A DNA stretch of 64,000 nucleotides from Vanessa cardui (taxonomy: Eukaryota; Arthropoda; Insecta; Lepidoptera; Nymphalidae): positions 8,184,001-8,248,000 of the forward strand of contig NC_061147.1 of the NCBI RefSeq assembly GCF_905220365.1. Reading direction: 5' to 3'. The translations under genes and the position numbers were made by a program. Below, one piece after another: positions 31,983 to 44,526 of this stretch. How positions within the stretch are numbered: the stretch's first letter is position 1; each line of letters starts with the position of its first letter. Under the pieces are notes generated by a model. The model had not been told where the DNA came from. It made no database searches and saw only the letters and a program-made list of their open reading frames with translations.

Positions 31983-33344
31983 TTTAATACTGAACTTAAG
32001 ATACAATAACTACTGATAAACGTGTATATTTATATAATTTGATTCACTTTAGTTTGTATCGCCAGTCAGTATACAATTATAGGATTATTGAGGGCAATAC
32101 AATTTTCATGTATAAATATAAGTTTTCATTGGACTAGAGGTCGACAACCTCTTTATCCCTTTGGAATTAATTTCCATACAATATTGTCTTGGACAGCTCA
32201 AATAATAAGAAATTCAAGTACAAATTCGATTTGCTTAATTTCAACAATAACCTTAAATATTTTACGTCACAGGACTTAAATTGTAAAATGGGTAATTTTG
32301 TCTAGACAATTCGTATTGAGACTTAACATACTACTTTTTAAATTATACAGAAATTCAATCTTCTACACAGTATTTTTAAATAATATTCTGTTAGTAAATG
32401 TTGTTTTTATTTGCCAATATTGAGGTTTATGATTGGCAAGGAATTCATAAGCTGTGGTCCTCTCGCTGTTTCACTTATACTATCGGACAAATAAAAATAG
32501 ATGATAGATATGATGATGATAGATAGATAGAGCCAAGATGACCCAGTAATTAGATTCATTTTTGTTTTTAATTAATTCGCTCAGTCATATTAGGTAAAAA
32601 AGGGGTTAACCTAAAAATGAAAGATAGTATGCAGTAAATTGGTATAAATATTTGTTTTTTCGTTCTAAATGTTGTCTCAAAAGTCACAAGAGCTATCGTG
32701 TACTTAAGATATTGATGGTCAAACATTATAAAAATCCATTTTTCATAAATATCTCGGTTTCTGTCACTTAAATGTGATTTGCGCCTTTTATAAATGTCGT
32801 AGAGTATAAAATTCTCTACAAAATTTATTTCATACGATCAATTGTTTTTGCGGTAGACCGCGAAGAGAATGCTAAAAACCTTATATTCTACCCAACGAGC
32901 TATCAAGGCGAACGTGGTAAATAGTATTACTCGCATGGAGTAATCATGAAATTGCATTATAAAATAGCGAGTATTCTCATGGGAGTGCCGCTGAAATTAT
33001 TTAATCTTGATTTTCAGGGAATGTCAAGTAATCCAATCGTCAGCTGTATATTTGTTACATTGGACAAATATTGGTACCTTATCTATTCGAAATAATATCA
33101 AATTAAATTTTACTTTAAAGATGTTGACGTAGACCTGTTTTACCCGTTTAATTATTAATTTGGTATATATGCTGTATATACGTGTGTACTGCATATAGAG
33201 GATATTGCCTGTAATCGCATAACGTAGCTTCTCGCACCGGTGACTCTGCTGCCCGTCATCGGCCTGTGGTATTTAACTACGCCTATTTTTGATGGTTATA
33301 CCGCCATCAGTCAGTCGCCAGAGCCTTGTTTACTGGTTGTCAGG
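31983..33344. other. Spacer
   Basis: AT-rich to about 33190. From there CTTCTCGCACCGGTGACTC onward has higher GC and may be the decayed 5' part of the RTE-like remnant that follows. Confidence 0.35.
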
Positions 33345-33492
33345 ATTCACCACGGACAGAGGAGGTTGGCTTGGGGCACTAAGGTGTAGTTTGAGACCTA
33401 TTACATCTCTGCTGCCGAAGAAAAACCAGGCATTTGGAGAGGCCTATGTCCAACAGTGGACAAACATGGGCTGCTGATGATGATGATGACTG
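33345..33492 (+). pseudogene. RTE-like LINE C-terminus and 3' end
   Basis: The frame ends EAYVQQWTNMGC and stop, from GAGGCCTATGTCCAACAGTG, a C-terminal signature I associate with RTE-type elements. It is followed by a GATGATGATGATGA tail. The upstream part is not in a continuous RT frame. Confidence 0.6.
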
Positions 33493-34540
33493 TATGTACA
33501 TACATATGCATTGAAAACGGTTAATTTAATATTACAAACAAACACTCCAATTATATTATATGTATAAATTATTTAAACGTATCGTTTTCAATAAACACTA
33601 ATACTCTACGCCGCCTTGTTTAATTTTTTTAACGTAGAAGTCAAACTTATTTAGAAGCAAATCTCAATTACTTTTTACTCTATCTCGATAGCGAATCCGT
33701 TACACAACAAATGTATCATTTTCATAAAAAATATAAAAAATAATTTGAAACAAAAAATATATCAGGCCAAGCACAAATCGGAAGAACAAAAAACATGACC
33801 TTTAAAAGATGAATATATTCGAAGTAACAATAATAGTGCACATGTATAAAATGCCTTTCGGGCTGTATACTCTATTTCCAAGAGCCTAACTAAACAAAAC
33901 AAAAAAAAAAAACATTTGAAATATAAACATTCCACAACAAAATATGATATTATAATGTTGCCCTCATTTAAATCGCACTCGAACGAGTATTGTTCCATTT
34001 GAATTTAATTCATCTCACTGGTCACGGCGTAATTACGCAGTGAAAACAAAAGCAAATTGAACACATATTTAATTAATGTAATTTATTATTTATAGTTAAT
34101 TGAATACGTATTATTATTTATATTGACAGCTGTTAATATTGATAATATGTAAACGATTTTGAGTAAGCCGGAATTGGCGAAATAATGCCTTAAAAAAAAT
34201 TAGTATTTGAAAAAGGAATAGGTGATATTAAAGGAACTAAGTTGGTAAATTAATTTTCGTCTTAGGTAAGGATTTCTTATGACCCATATTAACTTTGTCA
34301 TTTTTTCTTTATTTTTTCGAGTAATTTTTCCAAATTTTGTCGCATCTCCTTTCATCTTTTACATAATATCTATGAATTCTAAAGAATGTAATACCACGAA
34401 ATTTTATTGCAATATTGCATATATTTTACAGTTTTACACTAATACAGAGGAATTTTACACAAATACTTGGCTTGGCAGCAGCAGAGAGCATAACCGAATG
34501 TAAATAGTCATGCCTACATATAGAGATAACTATATTTTAT
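33493..34540. other. Spacer, nothing recognised
   Basis: Very AT-rich with several homopolymer runs; short ORFs are low-complexity. Confidence 0.4.
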
Positions 34541-34752
34541 CAACCTCCGTGGTCGAGTAGTCTGTACACTGGTTTTCATGGGTACACCACGTCGAGGTCC
34601 GGGCCGAGTCGATGTAAAAAATTCATTAGTTTGCTATGTTGTCTTGGGTCTGGGTGATTGTGGTACCGCCATTATTTCTGATTTTCCATAACACAAGTGC
34701 TTTTTAGCTACTTACATTGGGATCAGAGTAATGTATGTGATGTTGTCCAATA
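34541..34752 (+). mobile_element. SINE-B, B box deleted
   Basis: CCTCCGTGGTCGAGTAGTC head. GAGGTCCGGGCCGAGTCGAT shows loss of the B-box bases. The tail repeats TATGTGATGTTGT. Confidence 0.8.
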
Positions 34753-36473
34753 ATATATGTGATGTTGTTGAAGTGAGTTGTCCTGATCTACATTAGATTT
34801 ATGTGACAGCTGTCTAGATTAACTAATAATTATTGTACAACATAATATGACATAATCATATGATATTGAGTTCTCTGAACACTAGCCTGTATTTGCTCTG
34901 TACAAATATTTACTCTCGCCAAAGAGTTTTGCTTAATCCACTATCTTGCTTTTCGAAGGAAGGAACTTCAATTCAATTAAATTCTTTGCTTAATGGCTTT
35001 AAGTTATGCCAACAGGGTACCCAAGTAACTTATAAGTAAAAGATAAAACTATTTCATAACTTAGTACTTTATCTTTGTAATTGTTTTTATGTTTTGTAGT
35101 ATTCTAAAGAAGTACCGACGTTTGGTGCTGAATATATTCCCTTTTATTCATTGGTGCAGTCTTTATCTATAAGTGGAGCTGTGTCCGTCTGAGTCCAATG
35201 ATCGATAAACTTAGTGTAGATTGCCTTCAAGCCAAGTATAATGATGACCTGAAGAAGGTTAGACGCAATTGACTACAGTAGACTTACTTAAAATTATGGC
35301 ATTCCATTGGAGAGATCTTTGTACATCAGTAAACTAAGATAGGCTTAGTAAAAATTACGATGAGAATGTCACTTTTATTGTTATATCCTTTCTATCATCG
35401 TTCTGCAAATTCGTGTATTCTAATTTTATGAATAATTTAGTATCATACAGATAAGTATCATGCAAGACCGTTTTGGTGTGTATTAAATTTTGATATTTGC
35501 CTTTGGGATTTTTTGATTGAAGTGGGCTTAAAGTAAATGTAAGCCAGTGTAACTCGTAATATGGTCTTTTTAGATCATTTTCTTGATAACGCATTAAAAT
35601 TGTATTGCGCATATCTTGCAAAGTCTTCATATGTGGAATAAGATGTCCCAGAAGTTTCCTCATTTACCTTTCTAAAACAAATGTAATTTGTGTTGTTGTT
35701 AGTTTAAATCTAATAAAAAACAATTTATTGTATCTCTTGTTTCTTAGTAAAAACTGTAAAAGTCAAAGGAATGGCAAGTTGCGTTTCCAAGAATTCCTTG
35801 GAAGTTTTTAGTTTTGCTCACATTTTTCAGGGTATTGGAATCCTTCGGAAAGTAGATTATGTTGGAGCAAATAACTTTAAGGTTTTTATGCTGTTAGGTA
35901 TTTGGTTTTAAGTTAATTTGATATTTCATGTTACTGTAGAAACGTGGAATATTTAAGCTCGTAGGTAATATTTGAAATTTAAGCTGTTTGAAACTGTTTA
36001 AATTTAGATAAATACAATTTTTTATACCTACTATGTTAGAGAAAAGAATGGATGTAGTAATATTCGAGGATAGAATTGTTTGTAGCATGAAAATCGAAAG
36101 ACAAATTTTGTCAGCCTGTGCTTTGGCTAGTTCTGTTATTCAATAAATTCTAAAATCCATAATAACATAATCAGGTTTTGTACAATAACAATTCTTTAGC
36201 ATATTAGGATTTCAACTAAGCCAAGATAAATATTCATTTTAAGGGACATCTTTACGAGGATTAAATATCCATCTTTATAGAATCAGAAAGTCTTTATTCG
36301 CTAACTTAATGGACAAATTCAATTTGGTGTGTAAAGACTTTTTATGAAAGGTAATTTTGCATAGCAATAGAACACGAATTTTCAATGTTTCGAGGGGTAT
36401 ATAAGCAGTTACATTATTTATAATTATAATCCCCTCTAACGTTATGGGTCTTCCTGGAGAAAAGTAACTTTGA
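34753..36473. other. Spacer, nothing recognised
   Basis: AT-rich, with a 102-codon minus-strand ORF at 35355-35663 that has no motif and atypical composition; treated as fortuitous. Confidence 0.3.
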
Positions 36474-36612
36474 TGACCTCCGCAGTCAATGTAGAAAAAG
36501 GTCATCAGTTTTCTATGTTGTTTTGGGTCTGGGTGATTGTGGTACCGTCGTACAAGTGCTTTAGCTACTTACATTGGGATGAGTAATGAATGTGATGACG
36601 TCTAATATTTAT
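36474..36612 (+). mobile_element. SINE-B, head and middle deleted
   Basis: ATGACCTCCGCAGTCAATGT joins the head directly to the GTAGAAAAAGGTCATCAG body; A and B boxes are lost. Confidence 0.75.
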
Positions 36613-36779
36613 GTCTTATGTGTTCTGCCAAGTCATTCAGATCTGGTCAGTTTCATTTAAATATATTCTGCTTTTGTTGTGATCGATAACTTTTATTTTA
36701 TAATATTAGGAAGATAACAATACTAACAGGATTAGCTTCAGCCTAATTTATGAATCGATTGAGAATTATTAAATTAGCT

Positions 36780-36985
36780 AGTTAAACCTGCGGCTTCACC
36801 TCCGTGAAATTTGTAAAATTCAAACTTGCAAACCCCGTTTTACCCTATAGGGATGGAGTTTCCTAAAATCCGGAAATCTCAGCAGATGTTTACAACCTAT
36901 ATGGATCTATCTGCCAAATTTCATGTTTGTAGGTGCTATAGGTTCTGAGTATTTCGTGATTAATCACTGAGTAGTATTTTGCTTT
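36780..36985 (-). repeat. Dispersed repeat related to 26056-26230
   Basis: The right end, TTTCGTGATTAATCACTGAG, is the reverse complement of the block at 26140-26170. The left part (TGCGGCTTCACCTCCGTG) looks like a degraded transposon end. Confidence 0.45.
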
Positions 36986-36989
36986 TATA

Positions 36990-38610
36990 TATTATATTCT
37001 TTATTGCACTAAAATATGTGTATACAATGATTGATCTCTAAAAGAGATTTCTTCCAGTCAACCTATGGAGGTGAGTGACGGAATGATGTAGCGGGCAAGA
37101 TAGTGCAGACTAGTATAGAAAATATATAGAAAAATATGAAAATATAAATACATACATAAATAAAAATATAATACATAAACATACATAAAAATACAGTGCA
37201 CAAAATACATATACTACGTATATTATTTATAAATACTATATAAATACATATACATACATATTTACAGATCGATGTTAATTTAGTATATAAAATAAAACAG
37301 ATAAGACATGGGGAGAAGTAAGGTTAAGATGAAGGGTTAGCTTGTGAGAGAAAATAATGTTTCAAGCGGCTTCTAAATAACTCAATACTACCACTGTTTT
37401 GGATGGATTTCGGCAGGTTATTCCACAGTATCGGAGCTCGTACTGTAAACGATTGCAGTCGAAATTTTGTGTTACTCCTAGGCACATCAAGCATCGAAGT
37501 GATGCAAGAACGCCTGGAGCGTATGGGAGTGGGTAGGAGGTTGATCCGGGAGCTAAGGTACGAAGGAGTATGCGGGTTATTGAGTATGTTGAAAACACAG
37601 AAAGGATGTGCATATCTCGGCGGAATCGCATAGGGAGCCATTTAAGTTGAGAGCGGAGATGAGAAACATGGTCATACTTACGTAGCCCGAAAATAAAACG
37701 AATAGCGAGGTTTTGTAGGCGCTCTAACTTATTAAGTTGCTCCTCCGTCATATCTAGAAAGCAGGCATCGGCGTAGTCAATAATTGGGAGAAGAAGTGAT
37801 TGAGCGAGCATAATTTTGGTATTAAAGGGCAGAAAATATTGGAGACGTTTGAGAGAGTGAAAAGTGTAATGAAAACGCTTACTGATATCGTTGAGGTGAG
37901 CAGTCCAAGACATGTTGCAGTCTATGATCAGGCCCAATTTTTTTACTTTGTCGTGGTATGCTATTGGAACCCCAGCATACATGACACAGGGTACAGACGA
38001 CCAGTCTATTTTACATCTTAATCTACTACTACCAACAATCATGGCCTGAGATTTGTCGGGGTTAACCAATAAACCAAAGGATTTAGCCCAGGACTGAACA
38101 GCCGAAAGATATTCATTAAGGCAATTAACAGTGTCAGACAGCTCACTCAACTCAAAATGACGATACAATTGTAAATCATCTGCATACAGATGATAGGGAG
38201 AAGAAATAACACGCGATATATTATTAATAAAAATAGAGAAGAGCAGAGGTGAGAGAACGCCACCTTGAGGAACACCGGCAGTTAGGTTTGTCCAATCAGA
38301 GGATGAATCCTTTGTTTTTACACATTGCCGGCGCCCGAAGAGATAGGAGTGGAACCAATCAATGGTAGTTGAAGAGATGTTAACTGCTCGAAGGGCACCG
38401 AGAAGAATGTCAAAATCAACACAGTTGAAGGCACTGCTGAAGTCCAACAAGGCAATTACAGTAAGCTTGGTATTATCCATAGCATACCGTATGTCCTCAG
38501 TTATATTCAGCAGTGCTCCAACAGTGCTGTGGCAAGGTCGAAAGCCGGATTGGTAAGGACACAAGAGGTTGTTGATGGTGAAATAGGAATAGAGTTGCTT
38601 GATATATAGA
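36990..38610 (-). mobile_element. CR1/Zenon-like LINE, 5'-truncated
   Basis: Contains the 3' two-thirds of an RT polyprotein. The 3' UTR has CCATAGGTTGACTGG and ends in GTGCAATAAAGAATATA on the minus strand, comparable to the ends at 12260 and 12925. Upstream of about 38610 the frame meets a stop (ATC TAG) and similarity to RT ends. An A/T-rich run at 37100-37300 is part of the UTR. Confidence 0.75.
37324..38605 (-). pseudogene. LINE reverse transcriptase, truncated and frameshifted
   Basis: RT blocks in order: YQSGFRPCHST, then LLDFSSAFNCVD (catalytic Asp), GVPQGGVLSPLLF, YADDLQLY (catalytic Asp pair), LLVNPDKSQAMIVG and KKLGLIIDCNMSW, followed by the thumb and the IDYADACFLDM, LQNLAIRFI region. 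The endonuclease and N-terminal part are missing. A frameshift near 37590 splits the end: the correct C-terminus (NNPHTPSYLSSR to FRSRLKHYFLSQ) is in the neighbouring frame and stops at 37324. Apart from this shift the RT core is well preserved, suggesting a fairly young insertion. Confidence 0.9.
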
Positions 38611-39274
38611 TTTCTAGTGTAAAAGTATACAAGCCATCCAAGATTGAACTAGATATACTTAAATGAAATATTCTATCGAATAAATAGCAGAAAATGCAGA
38701 ACTACCATCATTAAAATATTAGTCCTTATTTAGAAATTTATAAAATGTTTATTATTGACAGGAAATTTATGATATTTTTGATATTTTCAAATATACATGG
38801 CAACGACGTTCGTATTGTAACAAAATATGTCACAACAATCACTATCAAAATTTAAGGCGTTGGCTAATTTGTGACATACAATTTTTGTACACATGTTTTT
38901 TTATTTTTATAACAGCAGGACAGACAAGTAAATGGGTCACTTGAGAATTAGTAGCAGATATAGAAGTATAGAGGAAATATTATATAATCTATATATTATA
39001 CACGCTATGTCTCTAATTACCCTGGCCAAGTTAGACTTTACAAAACATTGATATACAAAATATAAGGCAGTACTGATGACATGGTACCAACCAAAGATGA
39101 GCCTCCACAAATAGCTACAGTGACTATAAAAAACAACAAAATCGTATCTCTTCTATATCTTTCTTGTCAATAAATGAACTTTCGTGTTCAGTTTTCAGTG
39201 TGGTCAGTTCAAGCAGTATTCTTAGTTGTTATGATTTTACTTACTTATCTTTTGTTAAGATCAGGATACCAAAA
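38611..39274. other. Spacer, nothing recognised
   Basis: AT-rich, no family match. Confidence 0.4.
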
Positions 39275-39312
39275 ATGAAGGGCTATATATACTGTCTGAA
39301 CAGTATAGCCCT
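39275..39312. repeat. Hairpin next to a terminal-repeat element
   Basis: AAGGGCTATATATACTG and CAGTATAGCCCTT are inverted copies separated by a few bases, ending two bases before the element at 39316. Confidence 0.7.
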
Positions 39313-39315
39313 TAG

Positions 39316-39541
39316 GTAGTATGTTTTTTCTGTGGAGCCAACCAACCTAAACAGGGCATTATTAAGCCAAGCTGGAATTGAGGCAACATTAAGGCATCAA
39401 AAGCGGTGGCTTCTTAAACTTTTGGCGTTCCAAATTGATTTAGAAGGCAACGTTAGGGTAGTGTTTTCTAGTTTGTAGTATGACAAACAGGTAAGACAAT
39501 ATCATTACGTATCAATAGCAATCAGAAAAAAACATACTACC
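39316..39541. mobile_element. Candidate MITE, 226 bp, 18-bp terminal repeats
   Basis: GGTAGTATGTTTTTTCTG at the left and CAGAAAAAAACATACTACC at the right pair perfectly apart from one extra A. No clear target duplication (TTA before, AAT after). No ORF inside. Confidence 0.6.
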
Positions 39542-40890
39542 AATGAAAAAAAATAGAACAGGTTTTATAAGTAGTTTAATAGAACAACTTTTCTTGGGAA
39601 TGTGCATCACGCTTTAACGGATTTTAAGTAATTTATCGGTTGTAGGGGTTCGAGTAGTTAATTATTGTTAATTATAAAAGGACAAAACCAATTGCTTGTA
39701 ATGACTCACTGGACAAAAGCCTGTTATTTGGGTATATGTGGCAGAATGTATTTCCTTTTTTTTATACGATCCGGCATGGCATATGACTCTACTCCTCCTC
39801 ATGGTAGGGTTGAGTCCAAATGCCAAGACGACCAGTCCAGTACGGTCAGCAAGAATGAGCTGCAATAATTTCAACAGAAAGAGGTTATTCTTATGACGTT
39901 TTTCCTAAACACCGACCCCAGTTATTACTACAAAGTCATCAACTAAACTATTCCATGTAATCTTACATCCTTTTATGATTAAAATGAGTATTATGGAACC
40001 AAGAAAGTCAATTTTTTATCACGATGTATCAAGATGATTTCGAGTTGATCTCTTCTAGATGCAATATTTATTTAAAATATTTCATCGTTCGACGGGATAG
40101 CAAATTCAATACGTCAAGGAAGAGCCCAGACGTAAGACCACCAACTTACGAGCATGGATTTTTTTTTCGAAATGTGTATTGCTGTTGGCCCTATTGGCCT
40201 CTACAGCGTCACCGGGTGGAGCATGGATGCGTACACATTTATGTATGTACACACCTATTTTTGATTGCAAAGTTTAGAATCAAGGATTTTTGGACTCATA
40301 TCTAATTCAACGAAGAAACATATATATTCGATAATTATTTATAGATATATATTGATCTTTATGTATTTCGTAAATATCGTATATTAGCATGGCAATGCCA
40401 CTGAGGGTTGTAGCGTGAAATTATAGTTTAAAGTCATTTTAAAAAAAAACTATCTCAAGTCTCAAGATTTTAATAGAAATGTGTCATTAACACAACTATG
40501 AAAAAAATCAATTTTATTTTCGGAACAAAAAATGCCTGCCGTCATCAGATAAAGAGACTCAATAGAAGGTCAAAAAATTCCTAGTTTCAAGGTCATTAGC
40601 CCCAAATTGTCCGCAGTAGGCGAAAACATGTAGCCAACATTAAATAGGATTAAGGAGAACTATTATTCGCCTAGCTTCTATCTGTATTTGAGACTAAAAT
40701 AGAATTTAAAAAAAATCTATTGAATACAACAAAAAGCAGTACGATGAAAAAAACCTAGTCAACGACCTCGTGTTTATAACTTTACATTATATATATCAAG
40801 AGATAGAAAACTAATCACACAGAGATCGCCATTAAAATGTCACCACGTTCCAGAGTTATTGCTTCATTTAATGATCCCAGGACTGTGGAA
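39542..40890. other. Spacer, nothing recognised
   Basis: AT-rich. Few repeats, unlike most of the window; it leads into the promoter candidate. Confidence 0.35.
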
Positions 40891-40899
40891 AAGGACGAG

Positions 40900-41060
40900 T
40901 GACGTCATAATGTGGTAACGATCCATGACGTCATCCTGCAAGCCATCTCGGCTTAGTCTCGAGATAAGACGCCTACCATACATTACACCATCACCCCCAA
41001 TTTAATTTTATTTCGTCGCATAAAAGCACCGTTTTCCTCGCATCGTTCGGAAGGGTTGCG
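40900..41060 (+). promoter_or_regulatory. Candidate promoter with two CRE sites and a TATA-like box
   Basis: Two perfect palindromic TGACGTCA sites lie at 40900-40907 and 40926-40933, spaced 26 bases apart, and CATAAAAGC lies at 41019-41027. The following TCCTCGCATCGTTCGGAAGG is a plausible start region, and an ATG with a spliced frame begins at 41100. TGACGTCA binds CREB/ATF-type bZIP factors. No repeat family covers this stretch. Confidence 0.5.
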
Positions 41061-41099
41061 GCGGACTTATAACATTTTTGGGCTTCTTTTTTATACAAA

Positions 41100-41159
41100 A
41101 TGAACGTTTATCACACGGTTAGGACGAAAGTCAGACAAAACATACCCATGGAGAAATTG
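41100..41159 (+). CDS. Candidate first coding exon, product unknown
   Basis: ATG at 41100 preceded by ATACAAA (purine at -3) opens MNVYHTVRTKVRQNIPMEKL, 20 codons, and ends exactly in frame at a consensus donor TTG/GTAAGT. The peptide is basic and amphipathic with no signal peptide. The TATA-like box lies about 80 bases upstream, giving a 5' UTR of roughly 50 bases. I do not recognise the protein and found no convincing second exon downstream in the window, so a long first intron is implied. The spliced ORF after a compact promoter is the best host-gene evidence here, but 20 codons could be chance. Confidence 0.45.
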
Positions 41160-41473
41160 GTAAGTCATTTTTTCTTATCATTATATTATAATTTTATAAT
41201 TCCCTGCATACTGTTTATATTATTTGTTATATGCACTGCAGTGAAAATAATTTGATGTAAGCAATACGCTTGACATTTCAATGGGGTGGGACAATCAGCT
41301 GATATCAATTATCAAATCGCGTTAGACACGTAATATAATTTACTCTAAGCGATTCCTTAAATAATATTTTAAATATCCATTATTCTAAGCTAAATTACAA
41401 TAAAATATCACTATTGTCACATTAAATTGATTAAAATGGAGTCGGAATAAAAAAAAATAAAGATGACACTTAC

Positions 41474-41870
41474 GAAATTCGGTTCCCAGCACACAACAGC
41501 ACAAAAAAAGGAAAAAATAGCGTCGGCTAACGGATCAGGTAAACTGAAATTTAACTTTCGAAACTAAATTTTGAATATAGAATGGATATTTCGTGTCGCG
41601 AAGCGCGTTACAGATGTGTTTTTCGCGCTCGGCACCGGCTTGTCGGGCGACTGCCGCAAACTCCGAGAAAAATCAATAGCCACCCCTAGTACGCGCCCGC
41701 ATGCGGAACTCGCTTCACAACTTAACATCGCTCACCCATTTCCGTATTATGTAACGTTGTTGGAAAGAGACGAATATATATTCTTAGCTACACTCCAAGC
41801 AACCCTTTTGCGGAGCTCCAATAAGCGAACTCAAAATGGTGGATGACATTTGACGTTTCGGCGCGAAAAA
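41474..41870 (-). promoter_or_regulatory. CpG-rich block with minus-strand splice donor
   Basis: From 41590 to 41720 CpG is frequent (GTCGCGAAGCGCG, TTTTTCGCGCTCGGC). On the minus strand a transcript from here would meet GAATTTC/GTAAGT at 41474-41468. There is no ATG in the last 170 bases, so it would be a noncoding first exon. It may be the start of a second, opposite gene or an enhancer of the gene at 41100. The plus-strand 91-codon ORF across it shows no motif. Confidence 0.3.
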
Positions 41871-43661
41871 TGACATTTCTGTCAACGATTATCCACGCGA
41901 GAAATTCGTTTCGAATCGATTTAATTTCTTCATTTTGATTTGATGTTAATACGAAATCGATATCACAGCCTTGGTTTTGTTTCCTTTTTGTTGCATTCGT
42001 GTATTTGTATTTCGTGATATCGTGTGTCAAAAGCGTTAAATGTTGCCTTTTAAAATTACTAATAAGAAAATAGTGTTCGTAAATAATTATGATTATGATA
42101 AATTAGTACCATCAATCATTTAGGTTTCATGCCTTACGATTCGGGTATATTCTTAGACATGGAATTATATTAATTTACACGAAATAAATAAGTATTATTA
42201 GTAGGAATATTTTATTTGAAATAAAACAACAAGCTGTGCTTTTAATTATATTTTATTTCTAATACTTTTTCATTTAGATAGCGCGGATTATCTCGTGACT
42301 GTTTTTTTTTCGTTTCAACGAAGTCATTTGTGGATGTCTGTCAAGTGAAACTGTGATTTAACGTTACAGTCCTTTTTCCATTTCTAAAGATAACATCAAT
42401 TTACTAATTAATTTATCATTAATATTAAGACATGATTTAATTATATATACATATATTATTTTCTAGTTCTTTGTTTAAATTAAGAACATTTACATATTTC
42501 GATACTTAATATGATTTATTATTTTTTTTTATTCGTAATAAAAAAGACACAATTCAAATACATACAGCCACAAATGGTTCACTTTGCTCTCATGATTAAA
42601 AAACATTACATAAGTACTCTTGTTACGATTTGTAAACTTTTTCTTTTTATCAGTAGACCAAATACAGTAAGTGTTCTAAATTTGTACTGCAAAAGGCATC
42701 AGATATTTCTTACGTGGCCAAGGATGAGGCTTAGTCGCATCAGAGAGCATCTCTTGGGTTTATAATTTTTTTTTTATACATTTCATAATTTTTTTTCATA
42801 TAAACGTGCTTGATTACGAATGGAAAGCGACCTGTAAATTAAGGTACTTGAAAAAGGTTGCATATCAAAAAGTATTTATGTATTATATGTTATTTTTTCT
42901 TTGGCGTCGTTACAGCCTTTTGCGCAATGCAGCTAAGGAGCTCCGATTGAGTTTAACTGCAGTGTTCAATTTTATTTTAAAAGTCATACTTGCTTCAAAA
43001 ATTTGTAATTGTATAATCAATATCAAATAGCTCTGAAAGGGATAAACACTGTTTTTTTTTTACTTTTAAACGATGACCATACTTTGATTGGCCTAATTAT
43101 ATTTTTTGTTACTTTTTATAAATTTTGCCGAGGGTAGTAAATAATTATATTGTATATATATGTATGTTGTTATTGTTTGAGCTACAATATAAGACACACA
43201 ATTGTGATGTTTTTTGTGGAACATATCTTTTAATACTTATTCTCAAAGTAGAGCAAATATGAGACACGTTACGTATTTTAACGTAAGTGTATGTATGTGT
43301 TCGTATGTTGAATAGACAATAATTTAAAAGTAAAATGTTAATTTAACACTTCTTAAGCTGGGCTTGATCCAATGGTGGAAATTGGTCATTTTCCCATTTA
43401 CAGGGGACAATTCAGTGATTATTTTATCATTATAGTATTTACAAACAGGAATAATGAAATAAATGTAAGCCAGTGTAATGATGATATGTTACACTCTTTA
43501 GGCAAAAGAGTGTAATATCATATCCTACTGCTGATTAGTGTTAAATGTTATCTTTGCTTCTCACGGTCTTGCAAGCGAAGGATAAGCATTTCTTATATAT
43601 TATTAATAGTGCATTTGCTCTCATGGATTTAAAAAAAATACGCCACTTTCGAAGAAGATCC
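41871..43661. other. Repeat-poor AT-rich stretch
   Basis: No SINE, LINE or DNA transposon recognised; consistent with intron of the candidate gene starting at 41100. The ORFs at 42511 and 42806 have no motifs. Confidence 0.35.
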
Positions 43662-43930
43662 GAGATGGCCCAGTGGTTAGAACGTGTGCATCTTAACCGA
43701 TGATTTCGGGTTCAAACCCAGGCAAGCACCACTATATATATATATATATATATGTCTATAATTCATCTCGTGCTTGGCGGTAAAGGAAAACATCGTGAGG
43801 AATCCTACATGTGTCTAATTTCATTGAAATTTTGCCACATGTGCCACTGCCACAAGCCCTCTCCATAATGGAAGAGGAGGCCATTAGTCCAGCAGTGGAA
43901 AATTTACAGGCTGTTACTTTACTTTACTTT
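43662..43930 (+). mobile_element. SINE-C, near-complete
   Basis: A box GATGGCCCAGTGGTTAGAAC, B box CGGGTTCAAACCC, an internal (TA)n at about 43733-43752, GGAAAACATCGTGAGGAATC and GGAGGCCATTAGTCCAGCAG, with an ACTTT-repeat tail in place of GTT. Confidence 0.88.
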
Positions 43931-43967
43931 TTACGCCATACTGCAAATCTTTTGAACTAACAAATAC

Positions 43968-44150
43968 CCACGGTTTCAGTCTCATTTTAATGTTTGGTTG
44001 TCATGTATAATTCAAACAATATATTTATTGGTAATAGCCCATATGTAATTCTGATGTATGAGGTATATTATTGTAAAAGTTCATTAAAATCAATTCAGTA
44101 GTTTTTTTTTTGAAAGATTAACAAACATACAACATACTTACAAAACTTCT
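43968..44150 (-). mobile_element. Second Helitron-like family, degraded
   Basis: TACCCACGGTTTCAGTCTCA, GTTTGGTTGTCATGTATAAT and TTAAAATCAATTCAGTAG correspond to the reverse orientation of the family. Confidence 0.4.
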
Positions 44151-44183
44151 TCTTTATTATATCAGTAAGGAGGTTAGGATTTT

Positions 44184-44402
44184 CATGTACACCGGTTTTC
44201 ATGGATACGCCACTCCGAGTTCCCGGGTTCGATTCCCGGTCGAGTCGCTGTAGATTATTATTTACTTTTCTATGTTGTCTTGGGTCTGGGTGTTTGTACC
44301 GTCGTTACTTCTGATTTTCCATTATACAAGTGATTTAGCTACTTACATTGGGATCAGACCAACATATATGATGGTGTCTCATATTTATTATTATTATTTA
44401 TT
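44184..44402 (+). mobile_element. SINE-B, 5' head replaced
   Basis: B box GGGTTCGATTCCCGGTC is intact; the A-box region is altered (GAGGTTAGGATTTTCATG). The tail is TTATTATTATTTATT. Confidence 0.82.
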
Positions 44403-44526
44403 ACATACCTGTCATGCTAAACGAAATAGTCTTAATATTTTTGGACTTTGTTACTAACATCGATTACACAGCATTATATTTATTTAATAATAGAACGTAT
44501 TGTACTCTAACAATCTCTTTTATCAT

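Noticed and set aside
35355..35663. 102-codon minus-strand ORF as a gene
   Set aside because: No motif, no splice or promoter evidence, and composition like the surrounding AT-rich DNA.
41571..41846. 91-codon plus-strand ORF in the CpG-rich block
   Set aside because: High GC lengthens chance ORFs; no motif, and no supporting splice sites on that strand.
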